64,000 nucleotides of DNA from Cohnella kolymensis (GTDB taxonomy: Bacteria > Bacillota > Bacilli > Paenibacillales > Paenibacillaceae). Location of the stretch: positions 36,996 through 100,995 of the forward strand of contig NZ_JXAL01000029.1 of assembly GCF_000829465.1 (NCBI RefSeq). The letters are read 5' to 3'. A program made the position numbers and the translations under genes. Of this stretch, positions 55,363-64,000 are shown piece by piece. How positions within the stretch are numbered: the first letter of the stretch is position 1; each line of letters opens with the position of its first letter. The notes beneath the pieces were generated by a model. The model saw only the letters and a list, made by a program, of their open reading frames with translations. It ran no database searches and was not told where the DNA came from.

Positions 55363-56805
55363 ATGACCGATTTAATGATGGCCGATTTAGAAGAAATGAA
55401 GTTAACCGAATTGTACAAGCTCGCGAAACAACATCAGATTAACGGCTACGCCCAAATGAAGAAAAGAGAGTTGATCGTTGCCATCCTTAGAGCGCAAGCG
55501 GAGCGCAGCGGCCTGATGTTCATGGAAGGAGTCCTGGAGGTTCTGCCCGAAGGATTCGGCTTTCTGAGACCGATCAACTACTTGCCGAGTGCGGAAGATA
55601 TCTACATCTCGGCTTCGCAAATCCGCAAGTTCGACTTGCGGACCGGAGATCTGGTTTCCGGCAAATGCCGGGCACCCAAAGAAAGCGAGCGCTACTTCGG
55701 GCTGCTGCAAGTGAACGCCGTCAACGGCGTGCCGCCGGAAACTGCGGCAGAACGCCTTCACTTTCCCGCATTGACCCCGCTTTATCCGCAAACCAAGCTG
55801 GTGCTCGAATCGTCTCCTACCCGTTTATCTACCCGTATTATGGATTTGGTAGCCCCTGTTGGATTGGGCCAGCGCGGTTTGATCGTAGCCCAGCCGAAGG
55901 CCGGTAAGACTCTCCTGTTGAAAGAAATCGCCAACAGCATTTCGACCAACCGCCCGGATATTGATCTGTTCGTACTGCTTATCGACGAACGTCCTGAGGA
56001 AGTAACCGATATGCAGCGCTCCGTGAAAGGGGAAGTTATCGCTTCTACCTTTGATGAGGTGCCGGAGAATCATATCAAAGTGGCGGAACTGGTTCTGGAG
56101 CGAGCTTTGCGGTTAGTCGAACACAAGCGGGATGTTGTAATCTTGCTGGATAGCCTTACACGGCTGGCCAGAGCGTACAATCTGGTCATTCCTCCTTCCG
56201 GACGCACTTTGTCCGGTGGTATCGATCCGGCGGCGTTCCATCGTCCGAAGCGGTTTTTCGGGTCGGCGCGTAATATCGAGGAGGGCGGGAGCCTGACTAT
56301 TCTCGCCACGGCCTTGATTGAGACGGGCTCGCGCATGGACGATATCATTTATGAAGAATTTAAAGGTACCGGCAACATGGAGCTGCATCTGGACCGTAAG
56401 CTGTCTGATCGGCGCATTTTCCCGGCGCTCGATATCCGGCGTTCGGGCACCCGGCGTGAAGAGCTGCTGTTGTCCCAGGAACAGCTCGACAAGCTGTGGG
56501 CGATTCGCAAAAGCATGAACGATTCCATGGAATTTGTGGAGCAATTCCTGAAAAAACTATCCAACACAAAAACGAACCAGGAATTTTTGGATTCCCTGGA
56601 CACCAGCGGTGGAGGAACGAGTTCGCCAAACCCCGGCGGAGGACGACGGCGCCGCGGAGCAGCTCCTCCAGCTAGGCGGAGAGGAGGGCATGACGCATGC
56701 ATCTTGTATATGCAGACGAGCAAGGCAATGTATTTGATCATCCGGAGCTGCATGGCATCGCCCGGAGCGGCAACGATCTGGTGGAGCTGCTTGATGAAGA
56801 GCTGA
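55363..56805 (+). CDS. rho: Transcription termination factor Rho, C-terminal end probably shifted
   Basis: Seen: N-terminal helix domain, RNA-binding CSD ([26 protein letters not shown]), Walker [10 protein letters not shown], Walker [17 protein letters not shown], the Q-loop [11 protein letters not shown] and R-loop FKGTGNMEL. The last about 60 residues as read run into the radical SAM gene. If one C is restored near 56627, the end reads [18 protein letters not shown] and stops at TAG 56673-56675, giving about 438 residues, the normal Rho length. I take that as the true end. Rho is a hexameric RNA helicase that stops transcription. Confidence 0.93.
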   Translation: MTDLMMADLEEMKLTELYKLAKQHQINGYAQMKKRELIVAILRAQAERSGLMFMEGVLEVLPEGFGFLRPINYLPSAEDIYISASQIRKFDLRTGDLVSGKCRAPKESERYFGLLQVNAVNGVPPETAAERLHFPALTPLYPQTKLVLESSPTRLSTRIMDLVAPVGLGQRGLIVAQPKAGKTLLLKEIANSISTNRPDIDLFVLLIDERPEEVTDMQRSVKGEVIASTFDEVPENHIKVAELVLERALRLVEHKRDVVILLDSLTRLARAYNLVIPPSGRTLSGGIDPAAFHRPKRFFGSARNIEEGGSLTILATALIETGSRMDDIIYEEFKGTGNMELHLDRKLSDRRIFPALDIRRSGTRREELLLSQEQLDKLWAIRKSMNDSMEFVEQFLKKLSNTKTNQEFLDSLDTSGGGTSSPNPGGGRRRRGAAPPARRRGGHDACILYMQTSKAMYLIIRSCMASPGAATIWWSCLMKS

Positions 56806-57941
56806 TTCCGCTTCCTGATGGCGCGACGCTGGTGAGTCTGCCGCATACCCGCGCTGTCGGCATGGATCCGGAGAGCGGGGAGATGCAGCTGCTGCCGGGG
56901 AACTATCAAGCCGTTGGAGCGCTGCTGCCTCAGGGCTTCACCCGTTTCTACGTGCCCGGTTATTCCAAAACGGATAAAACCCAAAAGTTTCCGCTATTCG
57001 GATACACGGCTGTTGTCTGGAAGGACAACGGCTTTTATGTGGCGGCTGCACAGAGTGACGACCCGGAACCATGGAATCCCGAACTGTGCGACCGGGGGGA
57101 GCTTGAAATTCAGGTGGATCGTATTCTCAAGACGTATCCCGAGAATAGACTGTATAAGCATCTGTCCCATTGTGCTTTAGAGTACGAGTGCCTGACGGCA
57201 TCCAACACATTTCTTCAGAGGTTAGAGGGAGCTGTCCCGGTCTCGTTCTCTTGCAATGCCGGCTGTTTCGGATGCATTTCCGAACAGCCGGACGACAGCG
57301 GCTTTCCGGCCCCGCAAACCCGGCTCAAATTTCGTCCGACTGCCGACGAAGTGACGGATATCATGCTGGAGCATTTGACCGCGCCGGAATCGATTATCAG
57401 CTTCGGTCAAGGGTGTGAGGGAGAACCCTCGACTCAAGCATCGATTATTGTAGAGGCGATAAAGCGGGTCCGCGCCCAGACTTCGCTTGGCTATATAAAC
57501 ATCAACACCAATGCCGGGCTGACGGATCACCTGCGCGCGATTACGGATGCCGGATTGGACTTGATGCGGGTGAGTACCATCAGCGCGTTGGATGAGCACT
57601 ATAACGCGTATTACAAGCCGCGCGGATATAATTTGCGGAGCGTTGAAAAGTCGCTGAAATACGCCTCGGACAAGGGGGTATACACCTCGATCAACTACCT
57701 TGTTTTCCCGGGTGTAACCGACCGTGAGGAAGAAATCGAGGCGATGATCGGCTTTGTGCGCAGAACCGGGTTGAAGCTGATCCAGATGCGTAATCTGAAT
57801 ATAGATCCGGACGCTTATCTCGCGCTCATTCCCGAGGCGCAAGGGGAAATTTACGGAATGAAGGCGCTGCTTGATATTTACCGTCAAGAGCTGCCTGACG
57901 TAGTCATCGGTTCATACACCCATGTGCCTCCAAAGATTTAA
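56697..57941 (+). CDS. Radical SAM protein of unknown function
   Basis: A 414-residue protein with the cluster motif CNAGCFGC (CxxxCxxC, about residues 187-194) after a 180-residue N-terminal domain that lies before the barrel ([40 protein letters not shown]). The barrel continues with the [11 protein letters not shown] region and [16 protein letters not shown]. The family uses an iron-sulfur cluster and SAM to make a radical; substrate not known. GAGGAGGG lies before ATG 56697. It sits between rho and rpmE, where I recall similar genes in Paenibacillus. Confidence 0.82.
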   Translation: MHLVYADEQGNVFDHPELHGIARSGNDLVELLDEELIPLPDGATLVSLPHTRAVGMDPESGEMQLLPGNYQAVGALLPQGFTRFYVPGYSKTDKTQKFPLFGYTAVVWKDNGFYVAAAQSDDPEPWNPELCDRGELEIQVDRILKTYPENRLYKHLSHCALEYECLTASNTFLQRLEGAVPVSFSCNAGCFGCISEQPDDSGFPAPQTRLKFRPTADEVTDIMLEHLTAPESIISFGQGCEGEPSTQASIIVEAIKRVRAQTSLGYININTNAGLTDHLRAITDAGLDLMRVSTISALDEHYNAYYKPRGYNLRSVEKSLKYASDKGVYTSINYLVFPGVTDREEEIEAMIGFVRRTGLKLIQMRNLNIDPDAYLALIPEAQGEIYGMKALLDIYRQELPDVVIGSYTHVPPKI

Positions 57942-57956
57942 TGAAGTATAATTCAT

Positions 57957-58018
57957 TGTTGGGCGAAGATGTTGTTGGTGACAATAACATTGGCCCAAGA
58001 GTGAATTTTCTTTTTTAA
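57957..58018 (+). terminator. Hairpin with T tract after radical SAM gene
   Basis: TTGGGC pairs with GCCCAA around a TTGTT/AACAA inner stem; TTTTCTTTTTT follows at a short distance. Confidence 0.5.
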
Positions 58019-58075
58019 GGGCATATAGAAAAAGCCGCTGATTTCTACGTTTACACCGCTTGGGGGTTGTGCCAA

Positions 58076-58555
58076 ATGATGAGCAGCTGGGGAGTACCGG
58101 CTGTCCTGCTGATCCTAATTGTCGCATACGCATTCATTACAAAATACGCGATGGTTAAAGTGATCGTCGGCGCAGGGCTGCTGGTTCCAGGCCTGATTGC
58201 CATTATATATGGATTTACCATGTTCAATTCGATTGATTACAGCCTGGTACCGACTTTGTTTCTTATTACCAGCGGCGCGGTGCTTATCACTGTGGGCGGG
58301 ATGCTGCTTTTCAGGTCCGCTAAGCGCACACGGAGGCTGAGCGGAGCGCAGCAAATTCAAGCCAATCAATATGTTGAGACCGAGCAATCGGCAGTGCAGA
58401 CATCTCAGGGCAAAACCGATTCTAAGGCAACGGCTGCCACTGAGACGGTTTGCGAAGAATGCGGCGCGTTAAATCCCATACGGAACACGTACTGTACTCA
58501 GTGCGGCGAGAGGCTGCCTAACTTGTCGCTGTTATATCGTAAACGAAAAAAATAA
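58076..58555 (+). CDS. Membrane protein with C-terminal zinc ribbon
   Basis: About 159 residues. Two or three membrane segments (VPAVLLILIVAYAFI, VIVGAGLLVPGLIAIIYGF, LFLITSGAVLITVGGMLLF) come first, then a Gln/Thr/Ser-rich linker, and a zinc ribbon CEECGALN...CTQCGERL near the end. The ribbon should face the cytoplasm or bind a partner. No known function. ATG 58076 is used, with a weak GGGGG upstream. Confidence 0.7.
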   Translation: MMSSWGVPAVLLILIVAYAFITKYAMVKVIVGAGLLVPGLIAIIYGFTMFNSIDYSLVPTLFLITSGAVLITVGGMLLFRSAKRTRRLSGAQQIQANQYVETEQSAVQTSQGKTDSKATAATETVCEECGALNPIRNTYCTQCGERLPNLSLLYRKRKK

Positions 58556-58574
58556 TCGGGTTCAGACACCATTG

Positions 58575-58604
58575 TTGCTATAACGCCCTGCCGCGTGATA
58601 TAAT
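58575..58604 (+). promoter_or_regulatory. rpmE promoter
   Basis: TTGCTA (58575-58580), 18-nt spacer, TATAAT (58599-58604). Transcription would start near 58611. Confidence 0.65.
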
Positions 58605-58610
58605 CCGTTT

Positions 58611-58666
58611 ATGTGTCCATTACTCTGAATCCGCCTGTTGATTCAGGGCAGAAAGAGGTGAACCCT
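58611..58666 (+). promoter_or_regulatory. rpmE 5' leader hairpin, possible L31 autoregulatory leader
   Basis: CTGAATC (58625-58631) pairs with GATTCAG (58640-58646) in the short leader. Known: L31 leaders with a conserved hairpin exist in Firmicutes. I could not check the conserved positions. Confidence 0.4.
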
Positions 58667-58864
58667 TTGAAACCAACCATTCATCCGCAATATCATGTGA
58701 CGACGGCTACGTGCGCATGCGGTAACACTTTCGAAACGGGTTCGATTCGTTCGAACCTTCGCGTAGAGATTTGTTCCAACTGCCACCCGTTCTTCACCGG
58801 TAAACAGAAGTTTATCGATGCCGGCGGCCGTGTTGATAAGTTCAAGAAAAAATACGGAATGTAA
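58667..58864 (+). CDS. rpmE: 50S ribosomal protein bL31
   Basis: A 65-residue protein from TTG 58667: [55 protein letters not shown]. The two CxC/CxxC pairs (TCAC and CSNC) mark the zinc-binding form of L31. AGAGGTG precedes the start; longer starts upstream have no SD. The gene follows rho and the radical SAM gene, as rpmE follows rho in Bacillus. Confidence 0.95.
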   Translation: MKPTIHPQYHVTTATCACGNTFETGSIRSNLRVEICSNCHPFFTGKQKFIDAGGRVDKFKKKYGM

Positions 58865-58875
58865 TCCGTATAGAG

Positions 58876-58920
58876 ATAAACCTCCCTTCAAATCCTACGG
58901 GATAAAGGGAGGTTTTTTTC
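58876..58920 (+). terminator. rpmE terminator whose 3' arm holds the next gene's SD
   Basis: AAACCTCCCTT (58878-58888) pairs with AAGGGAGGTTT (58905-58915), T run to 58919. AGGGAGG (58906-58912) is the only SD for the gene starting at 58921. Confidence 0.8.
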
Positions 58921-59322
58921 ATGCCATTGAGGCGGCTTCTGGCGCTCGTGATCTGCGCGGCCTGCTTGTGCGGCGTTGCTGCCGGCTGCGGCAAAGACGG
59001 ACACAGATCCAACGGCTCCAAGTCCGAAAGCTACAGAGATGACGGTTACCTGGGAATGTCGAACAGCAACCCCGGCATTCCGGGTCCTAACATGACGGAC
59101 AATTACGGCGCAGATGCTGATTTTATGAGAAAAACCATAAGCAAGGTGCCGGGTGTCGAGGGGTCACGCATCGTATTTCACGGGGCGGATGTCTACGTTA
59201 CGCTGAAACTGAGGCAAGGAAGCGATGCACGGGATCCCGCCGCAGTTCAGAGCCAGGCGGAATCAGCTCTCCGGTTTAATTTTCCCAGATATCATGTTCA
59301 TGTTCGTTCGGTGGAAGATTGA
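58921..59322 (+). CDS. YhcN/YlaJ-type sporulation lipoprotein
   Basis: A 133-residue lipoprotein. The signal peptide ends in a lipobox VAAGC (Cys23); the mature part begins with a polar Gly/Ser/Asn-rich stretch and has a C-terminal BON-like half (VPGVEGSRIVFHGADVYVTL, FNFPRYHVHVRSVED). This pattern fits the YhcN/YlaJ family, found in the spore membrane. ATG 58921 lies directly after the rpmE terminator. Its ribosome site is inside that terminator. Confidence 0.75.
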   Translation: MPLRRLLALVICAACLCGVAAGCGKDGHRSNGSKSESYRDDGYLGMSNSNPGIPGPNMTDNYGADADFMRKTISKVPGVEGSRIVFHGADVYVTLKLRQGSDARDPAAVQSQAESALRFNFPRYHVHVRSVED

Positions 59323-59354
59323 CCTTCGCGCTTCTAGGAAACTATTCCCTTCGG

Positions 59355-59383
59355 TTGCACTTCGGCGGCCAAAACGATATACT
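59355..59383 (+). promoter_or_regulatory. Promoter of SRP RNA gene
   Basis: TTGCAC (59355-59360), 17-nt spacer, TATACT (59378-59383). Predicted start of transcription near 59390 agrees with the RNA 5' end. Confidence 0.7.
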
Positions 59384-59389
59384 TAGATT

Positions 59390-59660
59390 TGCCGTGCTAG
59401 ACGGGGAGGTAGCGGTGCCCTGTAACTCGCAATCCGCTCCAGCGAGGTCGAATTCCTGTTTAAGGTCTTGGGATGCAGTTCCGGTAGGTTTCATGTCGTG
59501 TTGACGGCAGGGTCCTCCGCGAAGGACGGCCATGAATCCGGTCAGGTCCGGAAGGAAGCAGCCGTAAGTGGTTTAGTTTTTGTGCTAGAGGGTAGCTCGG
59601 CTTGAGCGAAGGCTTCCTATACGGCTGGATCTCATCGATCGAGGGCAGGTGCACGGTCCT
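59390..59660 (+). ncRNA. ffs: Signal recognition particle RNA, large Bacillus type
   Basis: The sequence begins GCCGTGCTAGACGGGGAGG, continues with the Alu-domain text GCGGTGCCCTGTAACTCGC, contains the invariant SRP54-binding helix (GGTCAGGTCCGGAAGGAAGC at 59543-59565) and ends GTGCACGGT, which pairs with the 5' end. The length of about 270 nt is that of the Bacillus scRNA with an Alu domain. It joins Ffh to target membrane proteins. It lies before dnaX, as in Bacillus. Confidence 0.97.
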
Positions 59661-59675
59661 AATACTTAAACATTA

Positions 59676-59723
59676 TGAAGCACTTATGCGTCACAACAGA
59701 CGCGATGAGTGCTTTTTTTTGTA
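59676..59723 (+). terminator. Rho-independent terminator after ffs
   Basis: AGCACT pairs with AGTGCT around a GCGTC/GACGC inner stem, followed by eight T. Confidence 0.8.
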
Positions 59724-59809
59724 ATCCGGACGATCGCAATCGGCGGTGGAGAGCCGTCCGCCGATGATGTATAATGAATGAAACGGCAATCCGACGGGAG
59801 CGAGAATCA

Positions 59810-61600
59810 ATGGCACATCTAGCTTTGTACCGGGCCTGGCGTTCCCAGACGTTCAAGGACATGGTGGGACAGCAACATATTGTACAAACCCTGCAAAATG
59901 CCATCCGCGAGGATCGCCTATCGCATGCTTATTTGTTCAGCGGGCCTCGGGGAACCGGTAAAACAAGCGCAGCGAAGATTTTGGCCAAGGCGGTCAACTG
60001 TGAACACGGACCTTCTCCTGAGCCATGCAACGAATGTTCGCAATGTCAGCGAATTACGGCAGGCTCTGTTATGGATGTCGTCGAGATCGATGCCGCCTCC
60101 AACCGTGGAGTGGAAGAAATTCGCGATATCCGGGATAAAGTAAAATACGCGCCGACTGAAGTGCGGCGTAAAGTGTATATCATAGATGAAGTGCATATGT
60201 TGACGACAGAGGCGTTCAACGCTCTGCTTAAGACGTTGGAGGAGCCGCCGGGGCATGTGATGTTCATACTCGCGACGACTGAACCTCATCGTTTACCTGC
60301 AACCATCATTTCGCGCTGCCAGAGATTCGAGTTCCGGCGTGTTGCTTTGGAAGAGCAAGCGGCACACCTTCGCAAAGTCTGCACCGAGGAAGGGATTGAC
60401 GCGGAAGAGGAAGCGCTGAGATACATCGCGCGTTTGTCCGACGGCGGTATGCGGGATGCGATCAGTTTATTGGAGCAGATCTCTTCTTTCAGCGGCGGGC
60501 ATGTTACCTTATCGCAGGCCATCGATGCGACGGGCGGTCTGCCTTCCGAGCAGTTCGCAAGACTTGCAACGGCCGTTCGGGAAAGCGATGCCGCCGCAGT
60601 GCTTCAGGAAATAGACGAAATGATGAAAGCCGGCAAAAGTGCCGACAAATGCTTGGAACAGCTGATGCATTACTTCCGGGATTTGCTTCTCGCGCAATTG
60701 GCGCCGGAAGCGACCGGTTCATCCGGACGAATCGCCGATCCCGCGGAACTTCGCGGCATGGCGGAAGGATTTTCCCGCGAAAGGTTATTTGCTATCATTG
60801 ATCTGTTGAATCGATATCAGACGGAAATGAAATATGCGGCGCATCCGCAGACGATGTTCGAGATTGCGCTTCTGAAGCTGTGTTCCGATGCAGGACAGGC
60901 AAAGGATGACCGGGCATCGGGCGGTATGCCGGCTGCACAATCGGCGGGCATAAGCGCCGCTGAACGCAATGAGCTGCAGAAGCTGAAAGGGCAGCTTGCC
61001 GAATTGGAACAGAAATTGGAGGCTTTAGCGAACGGCGCAGTGCCGTCCGGCACCTCACAGGGTACGGGTCGGGGTTCCGCCGGACGATCCGGATTTTCCG
61101 CCGGCAATGGGGGGGCCAACTCCGGACAACGGGCGGCTCCGAAACCACGTTTGAAACTTAACGCCTTTGTCGCTGCACAATCCTCTTCGGTGCCGTTGCT
61201 CGGCAAATGGCCGCAAGTATTGCAGCGGGTCAAAGAAGAACGCGTTACCGTCCACGCTTGGCTGGTCGATGGGGAGCCGGTTTCGTACGCCGATGATACG
61301 ATCCTGGTGGCGTTTCGCAACACGATTCACCGCGAGACCACAGAGAAACCGGCGAACAAAGGAATGATCGAAGGGGTTTTAAGTTCGATTTTCGGCCGTC
61401 CGACAACATTGGTCACAGTGATGCAGAAGGACTGGCAGGAAGCTCTGGCGGACGGATCGGGCAAGCATAAGAGTGAAGCCGCCGGCGAAGAGCTCCGTCT
61501 TGAGCCGGACAATGAAGCGGAAGCGAATCGAAGAGAGCCTTGGATCGACGAGGCGGTTCGTTTGTTCGGCGAAGATTTGGTTACCATTAAGGACGATTAA
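59810..61600 (+). CDS. dnaX: DNA polymerase III subunits gamma and tau
   Basis: About 596 residues. AAA+ clamp loader with Walker [10 protein letters not shown], a zinc-binding Cys cluster CNECSQC, Walker [11 protein letters not shown], sensor text [20 protein letters not shown] (residues about 1-220), then the collar (about 220-370) and a Gln/Gly/Ser-rich linker with a C-terminal tau part. It loads the sliding clamp at forks. ATG 59810 is used, with GGGAGCGAG upstream. Confidence 0.96.
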   Translation: MAHLALYRAWRSQTFKDMVGQQHIVQTLQNAIREDRLSHAYLFSGPRGTGKTSAAKILAKAVNCEHGPSPEPCNECSQCQRITAGSVMDVVEIDAASNRGVEEIRDIRDKVKYAPTEVRRKVYIIDEVHMLTTEAFNALLKTLEEPPGHVMFILATTEPHRLPATIISRCQRFEFRRVALEEQAAHLRKVCTEEGIDAEEEALRYIARLSDGGMRDAISLLEQISSFSGGHVTLSQAIDATGGLPSEQFARLATAVRESDAAAVLQEIDEMMKAGKSADKCLEQLMHYFRDLLLAQLAPEATGSSGRIADPAELRGMAEGFSRERLFAIIDLLNRYQTEMKYAAHPQTMFEIALLKLCSDAGQAKDDRASGGMPAAQSAGISAAERNELQKLKGQLAELEQKLEALANGAVPSGTSQGTGRGSAGRSGFSAGNGGANSGQRAAPKPRLKLNAFVAAQSSSVPLLGKWPQVLQRVKEERVTVHAWLVDGEPVSYADDTILVAFRNTIHRETTEKPANKGMIEGVLSSIFGRPTTLVTVMQKDWQEALADGSGKHKSEAAGEELRLEPDNEAEANRREPWIDEAVRLFGEDLVTIKDD

Positions 61601-61619
61601 CCGAGGAGGAATAACGACA

Positions 61620-61931
61620 ATGAACAACATGAACCAAATGATGAAGCAAGTGAAGAAAATGCAGGAGCAAATGATGAAAGCCCAAGAAGAGCTCGGCGGC
61701 AAAACGATCGAGGGCACGGCTGGGGGCGGAGTTGTCACGGCAACCGTGAATGGCCATAAGAAACTGCTCGATATCAAAATCAAACCGGAAGCAGTCGATC
61801 CGGAAGACGTGGAGATGCTGCAGGACCTTGTTTTGACTGCGGTCAATGATGCATTGTCAAAAGCGGATGAGCTTGCGAACCAGGATATGGGCAAATACAC
61901 CGGAGGAATGAAAATTCCCGGAATGTTCTAA
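61620..61931 (+). CDS. ebfC: YbaB/EbfC nucleoid-associated protein
   Basis: A 103-residue dimeric DNA-binding protein: [56 protein letters not shown] and an end GGMKIPGMF. The order dnaX-ebfC-recR is standard. SD GAGGAGGA precedes ATG 61620. Exact role is not clear; it bends or coats DNA. Confidence 0.95.
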   Translation: MNNMNQMMKQVKKMQEQMMKAQEELGGKTIEGTAGGGVVTATVNGHKKLLDIKIKPEAVDPEDVEMLQDLVLTAVNDALSKADELANQDMGKYTGGMKIPGMF

Positions 61932-61937
61932 CTTTAT

Positions 61938-61980
61938 ATCCGGCCGGTCCATCATATTACGGGGTCGGCCGGGATTTCAT
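61938..61980 (+). terminator. Hairpin between ebfC and recR
   Basis: CCGGCCG pairs with CGGCCGG around GTCCATCATATTACGGGGT; TTTCATTTTT follows. It may partially terminate dnaX-ebfC transcripts. Confidence 0.5.
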
Positions 61981-62001
61981 TTTTAGAGGAGACTAGATCC
62001 C

Positions 62002-62601
62002 TTGTTTTATCCAGAACCGATTGCCAAGCTGATCGAATCCTTTTCCCGCCTTCCAGGCATCGGACCGAAAACGGCCGCACGCCTGGCTTTTTTCGTATTG
62101 CGCATGAAAGAAGAGGATGTCATCGACTTCGCCAAAGCGCTTGTTAACGTCAAGAGAAACTTGACCTATTGCTCGGTCTGCTGCAATATAACCGACACCG
62201 ATCCTTGCCGGATTTGTTCTGACAAGTCCAGAGACGCATCCGTGATCTGCATCGTACAAGAACCGAAGGATCTGGTGGCGATGGAGCGGATGCGGGAGTT
62301 TAGCGGGCAGTACCATGTGCTGAACGGCGCCATCTCTCCGATGGACGGTGTAGGACCGGATGATATTCGAATTGCGGAGCTTGTTCGCAGGCTGAGCGAC
62401 GAGCGCGTACAAGAATTGATATTGGCTACGAATCCGAATATTGAAGGCGAAGCCACGGCGATGTATCTTTCGCGTCTGGTGAAACCTTTTGGCATCAAGG
62501 TGACGCGCATCGCGCATGGATTGCCTGTCGGCGGGGATTTGGAATATGCGGACGAAGTGACGTTATCGAAGGCGCTGGAAGGCAGAAGAGAACTGTATTA
62601 A
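62002..62601 (+). CDS. recR: Recombination mediator RecR
   Basis: A 199-residue protein: HhH motif [20 protein letters not shown], zinc finger [16 protein letters not shown], the Toprim domain ([35 protein letters not shown]) and the C-terminal [16 protein letters not shown]. With RecO it loads RecA on SSB-coated DNA. TTG 62002 is used, with GAGGAGA upstream. Confidence 0.96.
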   Translation: MFYPEPIAKLIESFSRLPGIGPKTAARLAFFVLRMKEEDVIDFAKALVNVKRNLTYCSVCCNITDTDPCRICSDKSRDASVICIVQEPKDLVAMERMREFSGQYHVLNGAISPMDGVGPDDIRIAELVRRLSDERVQELILATNPNIEGEATAMYLSRLVKPFGIKVTRIAHGLPVGGDLEYADEVTLSKALEGRRELY

Positions 62602-62653
62602 TGTGAACCGACAGTATCATACAGCATCACACAGCATTCAACAAATCTCATCA

Positions 62654-62686
62654 TGGCGCCTTTTGGCGTCTTTTTTATTTTTCTAA
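62654..62686 (+). terminator. Rho-independent terminator after recR
   Basis: GGCGCC and GGCGTC pair around TTTT (TGGCGCC-TTTT-GGCGTC), followed by TTTTTTATTTTTC. Confidence 0.7.
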
Positions 62687-62803
62687 TTTTTATCATTTTT
62701 TTGTTGCCGGACACGTTCTAAAGGAAAAAATCGGGGTATAGAAATGTTAACAGGGGTTGTCCTTACGGATGACACCTTGCCATTTTGCGGGAGGGGATTC
62801 ATA

Positions 62804-63067
62804 GTGATGCAACGGAGTAAAAAAATGAGAGAGCTGATCGTTGCTGAATCGAATGAGCGCCAAATGCTTATTGAGGATGTCCGCAGGGCCGAGATGGAGT
62901 GGACTATGGCGTATTCGCGTTTCCATGATGCGGTTGGGGCGGATCATGTGGATTATGCCATCTATTGCCTGGAAGCTGCCGAGCGGAAGCTGGCAATGAT
63001 GCTGCGTAAGGCCAAGTGGCATTGGAACCATTCGATCGCGCATGAAGAGAGCAGGAACTTGGGATGA
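62804..63067 (+). CDS. yaaL: DUF2508 (YaaL) family protein
   Basis: About 87 residues, highly helical and charged: RELIVAESNERQMLIEDVRR, EMEWTMAYSRFHDAVGADHV, then DYAIYCLEAAERKL. It matches DUF2508 (YaaL), of unknown function, found between recR and bofA in Bacilli. GTG 62804 or ATG 62807 is the start, with GGGAGGGG upstream. It overlaps bofA by 4 nt. Confidence 0.87.
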   Translation: MMQRSKKMRELIVAESNERQMLIEDVRRAEMEWTMAYSRFHDAVGADHVDYAIYCLEAAERKLAMMLRKAKWHWNHSIAHEESRNLG

Positions 63068-63330
63068 AAACGTTCTGGCTGAGCGTCCTGGCCGTCTCCG
63101 CATTGTTATTGATCCTGGTGCTGGTGCGTGAAAAGGCTGCTAAAGGTTGGCTCACTCGTTTCGGCATACATTTAGTGGTTTCGGCCATGGCTCTGTACGC
63201 CTTGAACTTCTCCGGCTGGATCACCGGATGGTACGTGCCCTTGAACCCGGTTACGATCGGGGCGGTTACGCTGCTCGGAGTGCCCGGAATTGCCCTGGTG
63301 CTCGGTTTGCAGACAACGCTTCTTACATGA
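63064..63330 (+). CDS. bofA: Pro-sigma-K processing inhibitor BofA
   Basis: An 88-residue membrane protein: MKTFWLSVLAVSALLLILVL, FGIHLVVSAMALYALNF, VTIGAVTLLGVPGIALVLGL. It matches BofA, which holds the SpoIVFB protease inactive in the outer forespore membrane until the sigma-G checkpoint signal. It overlaps yaaL by 4 nt and lies just before the rRNA operon, as in Bacillus. Confidence 0.92.
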   Translation: MKTFWLSVLAVSALLLILVLVREKAAKGWLTRFGIHLVVSAMALYALNFSGWITGWYVPLNPVTIGAVTLLGVPGIALVLGLQTTLLT

Positions 63331-63331
63331 G

Positions 63332-63360
63332 AGCCTGCGCAAGCAGGCATTTTCTTTTTT
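63332..63360 (+). terminator. Rho-independent terminator after bofA
   Basis: GCCTGC-GCAA-GCAGGC followed by ATTTTCTTTTTT. Confidence 0.85.
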
Positions 63361-63418
63361 CCGATGTGTGTCGCGGAGAGGGTCGAGATTCGTGTTTGCT
63401 TGCTTGTAAAAATCCCCG

Positions 63419-63448
63419 TTGACGAGCGGTGCGTACATATGATACATT
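63419..63448 (+). promoter_or_regulatory. rRNA operon promoter P1 (candidate)
   Basis: TTGACG (63419-63424), 18-nt spacer, TACATT (63443-63448). Confidence 0.5.
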
Positions 63449-63517
63449 AGTTTTCGCGCTTGTTTCGACTGAGATTCGTTGTTGTCGATGAAATCATCGA
63501 TTACCAGAAACAGGTTG

Positions 63518-63547
63518 TTGCATCCAGGTAGTCAGCTGTGATATATT
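63518..63547 (+). promoter_or_regulatory. rRNA operon promoter P2 (candidate)
   Basis: TTGCAT (63518-63523), 18-nt spacer, TATATT (63542-63547). A boxA-like TGTTCTTTGAAAA follows at about 63594-63608, the usual start of rRNA antitermination. Confidence 0.5.
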
Positions 63548-63699
63548 ATTCGAGTCGCCTCTTACGGCGGCGGGATAAAATAAGCAGCAAACTTGTTCTT
63601 TGAAAACTGAACATCGAGCGTAATACGGTTCCTGTCGTCCTTTGGGACGATAGACAACGATTTACAATTCAAGTCAGCATTTTGAGCCTTCATGGCTCT

Positions 63700-64000
63700 C
63701 TATTATGGAGAGTTTGATCCTGGCTCAGGACGAACGCTGGCGGCGTGCCTAATACATGCAAGTCGAGCGGAGTTGATGAGAAGCTTGCTTCTCTGATACT
63801 TAGCGGCGGACGGGTGAGTAACACGTAGGCAACCTGCCCACAAGATCGGGATAACATTCGGAAACGAATGCTAAGACCGGATAAACAGTGCTCTCGCATG
63901 AGAGGGCTGGGAAAGACGGAGCAATCTGTCACTTGCGGATGGGCCTGCGGCGCATTAGCTAGTTGGTGAGGTAACGGCCCACCAAGGCGACGATGCGTAG
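63700..64000 (+). rRNA. rrs: 16S ribosomal RNA, 5' part (runs past the window)
   Basis: AGAGTTTGATCCTGGCTCAG near the 5' end, then GCGGCGTGCCTAATACATGC and GGCGGACGGGTGAGTAACAC, are the universal start of bacterial 16S rRNA. About 300 nt lie in the window. The V1-V2 text fits Paenibacillaceae. The mature 5' end is about 63700. Confidence 0.98.

Noticed and set aside
56736..56805. Extended Rho C-terminus overlapping the radical SAM gene
   Set aside because: The overlapping tail looks random, while restoring one C near 56627 gives a normal Arg/Ser-rich Rho end at 56675.
62600..62640. Tandem repeat with CAGCATCACACAGCATTC
   Set aside because: Only two imperfect short copies; no sign of a CRISPR or other array.

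Overview
The window is a chromosomal segment of a spore-forming Firmicute, most likely Paenibacillus or a close relative in Paenibacillaceae. This rests on the 16S rRNA 5' end at 63.7 kb, the Bacillus-type large SRP RNA, the sporulation genes spo0F and bofA, and core gene orders shared with Bacillus (speE-speB, ywiB-argS, rpoE-pyrG-spo0F-fbaA-murA2-rho-rpmE, ffs-dnaX-yaaK-recR-yaaL-bofA-rrn). There is no tRNA gene, CRISPR array, prophage or complete insertion sequence that I can recognise.

Layout. 0-1.8 kb: an AvcD/DcdV-type anti-phage deaminase with a small unknown partner gene. 2.2-7.7 kb: a lipoprotein, an SRPBCC-ArsR pair, and a minus-strand unit encoding a cupredoxin protein and a multicopper oxidase fused to stalk and plastocyanin-like domains. 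7.8-10 kb: a decaying zone with an ABC-F 5' remnant, a RibD_C fragment and a GNAT gene with an internal deletion. 10-11.4 kb: a Mef-like MFS efflux gene behind an ErmD-like leader peptide (CTHSMRLR) and a terminator, the arrangement of macrolide-inducible transcription attenuation. 11.6-19.9 kb: a GntR/UTRA regulator, a TIM-barrel epimerase-like gene, and an operon of a ferritin-like protein, ribokinase, a ribose-type ABC importer and RbsD. 20-30 kb: small conserved genes, an ECF sigma/anti-sigma pair, exoA, an ABC-F ATPase, a primary-type sigma factor, and an NlpC/P60 gene behind a c-di-AMP riboswitch. 30-39 kb: an M1 peptidase unit and a 2122-residue pullulanase/alpha-amylase with CcpA-like operators upstream. 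39-64 kb: helD, ywhD, a class A PBP, and then the conserved core genes up to the rRNA operon.

Two things shape interpretation. First, fourteen single-base frame breaks lie in thirteen otherwise well conserved genes, including pyrG, the sigma factor, rho, helD and a class A PBP. Twelve are missing bases and two are extra bases. This looks like draft-sequence error, so most of these genes are probably intact in the organism; I list them as frame-broken with full spans. Second, regulation is mostly visible at RNA level: the macrolide leader, the pyrG G-run attenuator, the ydaO riboswitch, a possible L31 leader, an SD buried in a terminator, and a candidate small RNA divergent from the sigma gene.

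How genes work together: the rbs-type operon should import, isomerise and phosphorylate an unidentified sugar under the GntR protein, whose likely operator occurs at both of its promoters. SpeE and SpeB belong to putrescine/spermidine synthesis. The giant amylopullulanase digests extracellular starch and pullulan and is probably subject to carbon catabolite control. The copper proteins probably act on the cell surface.
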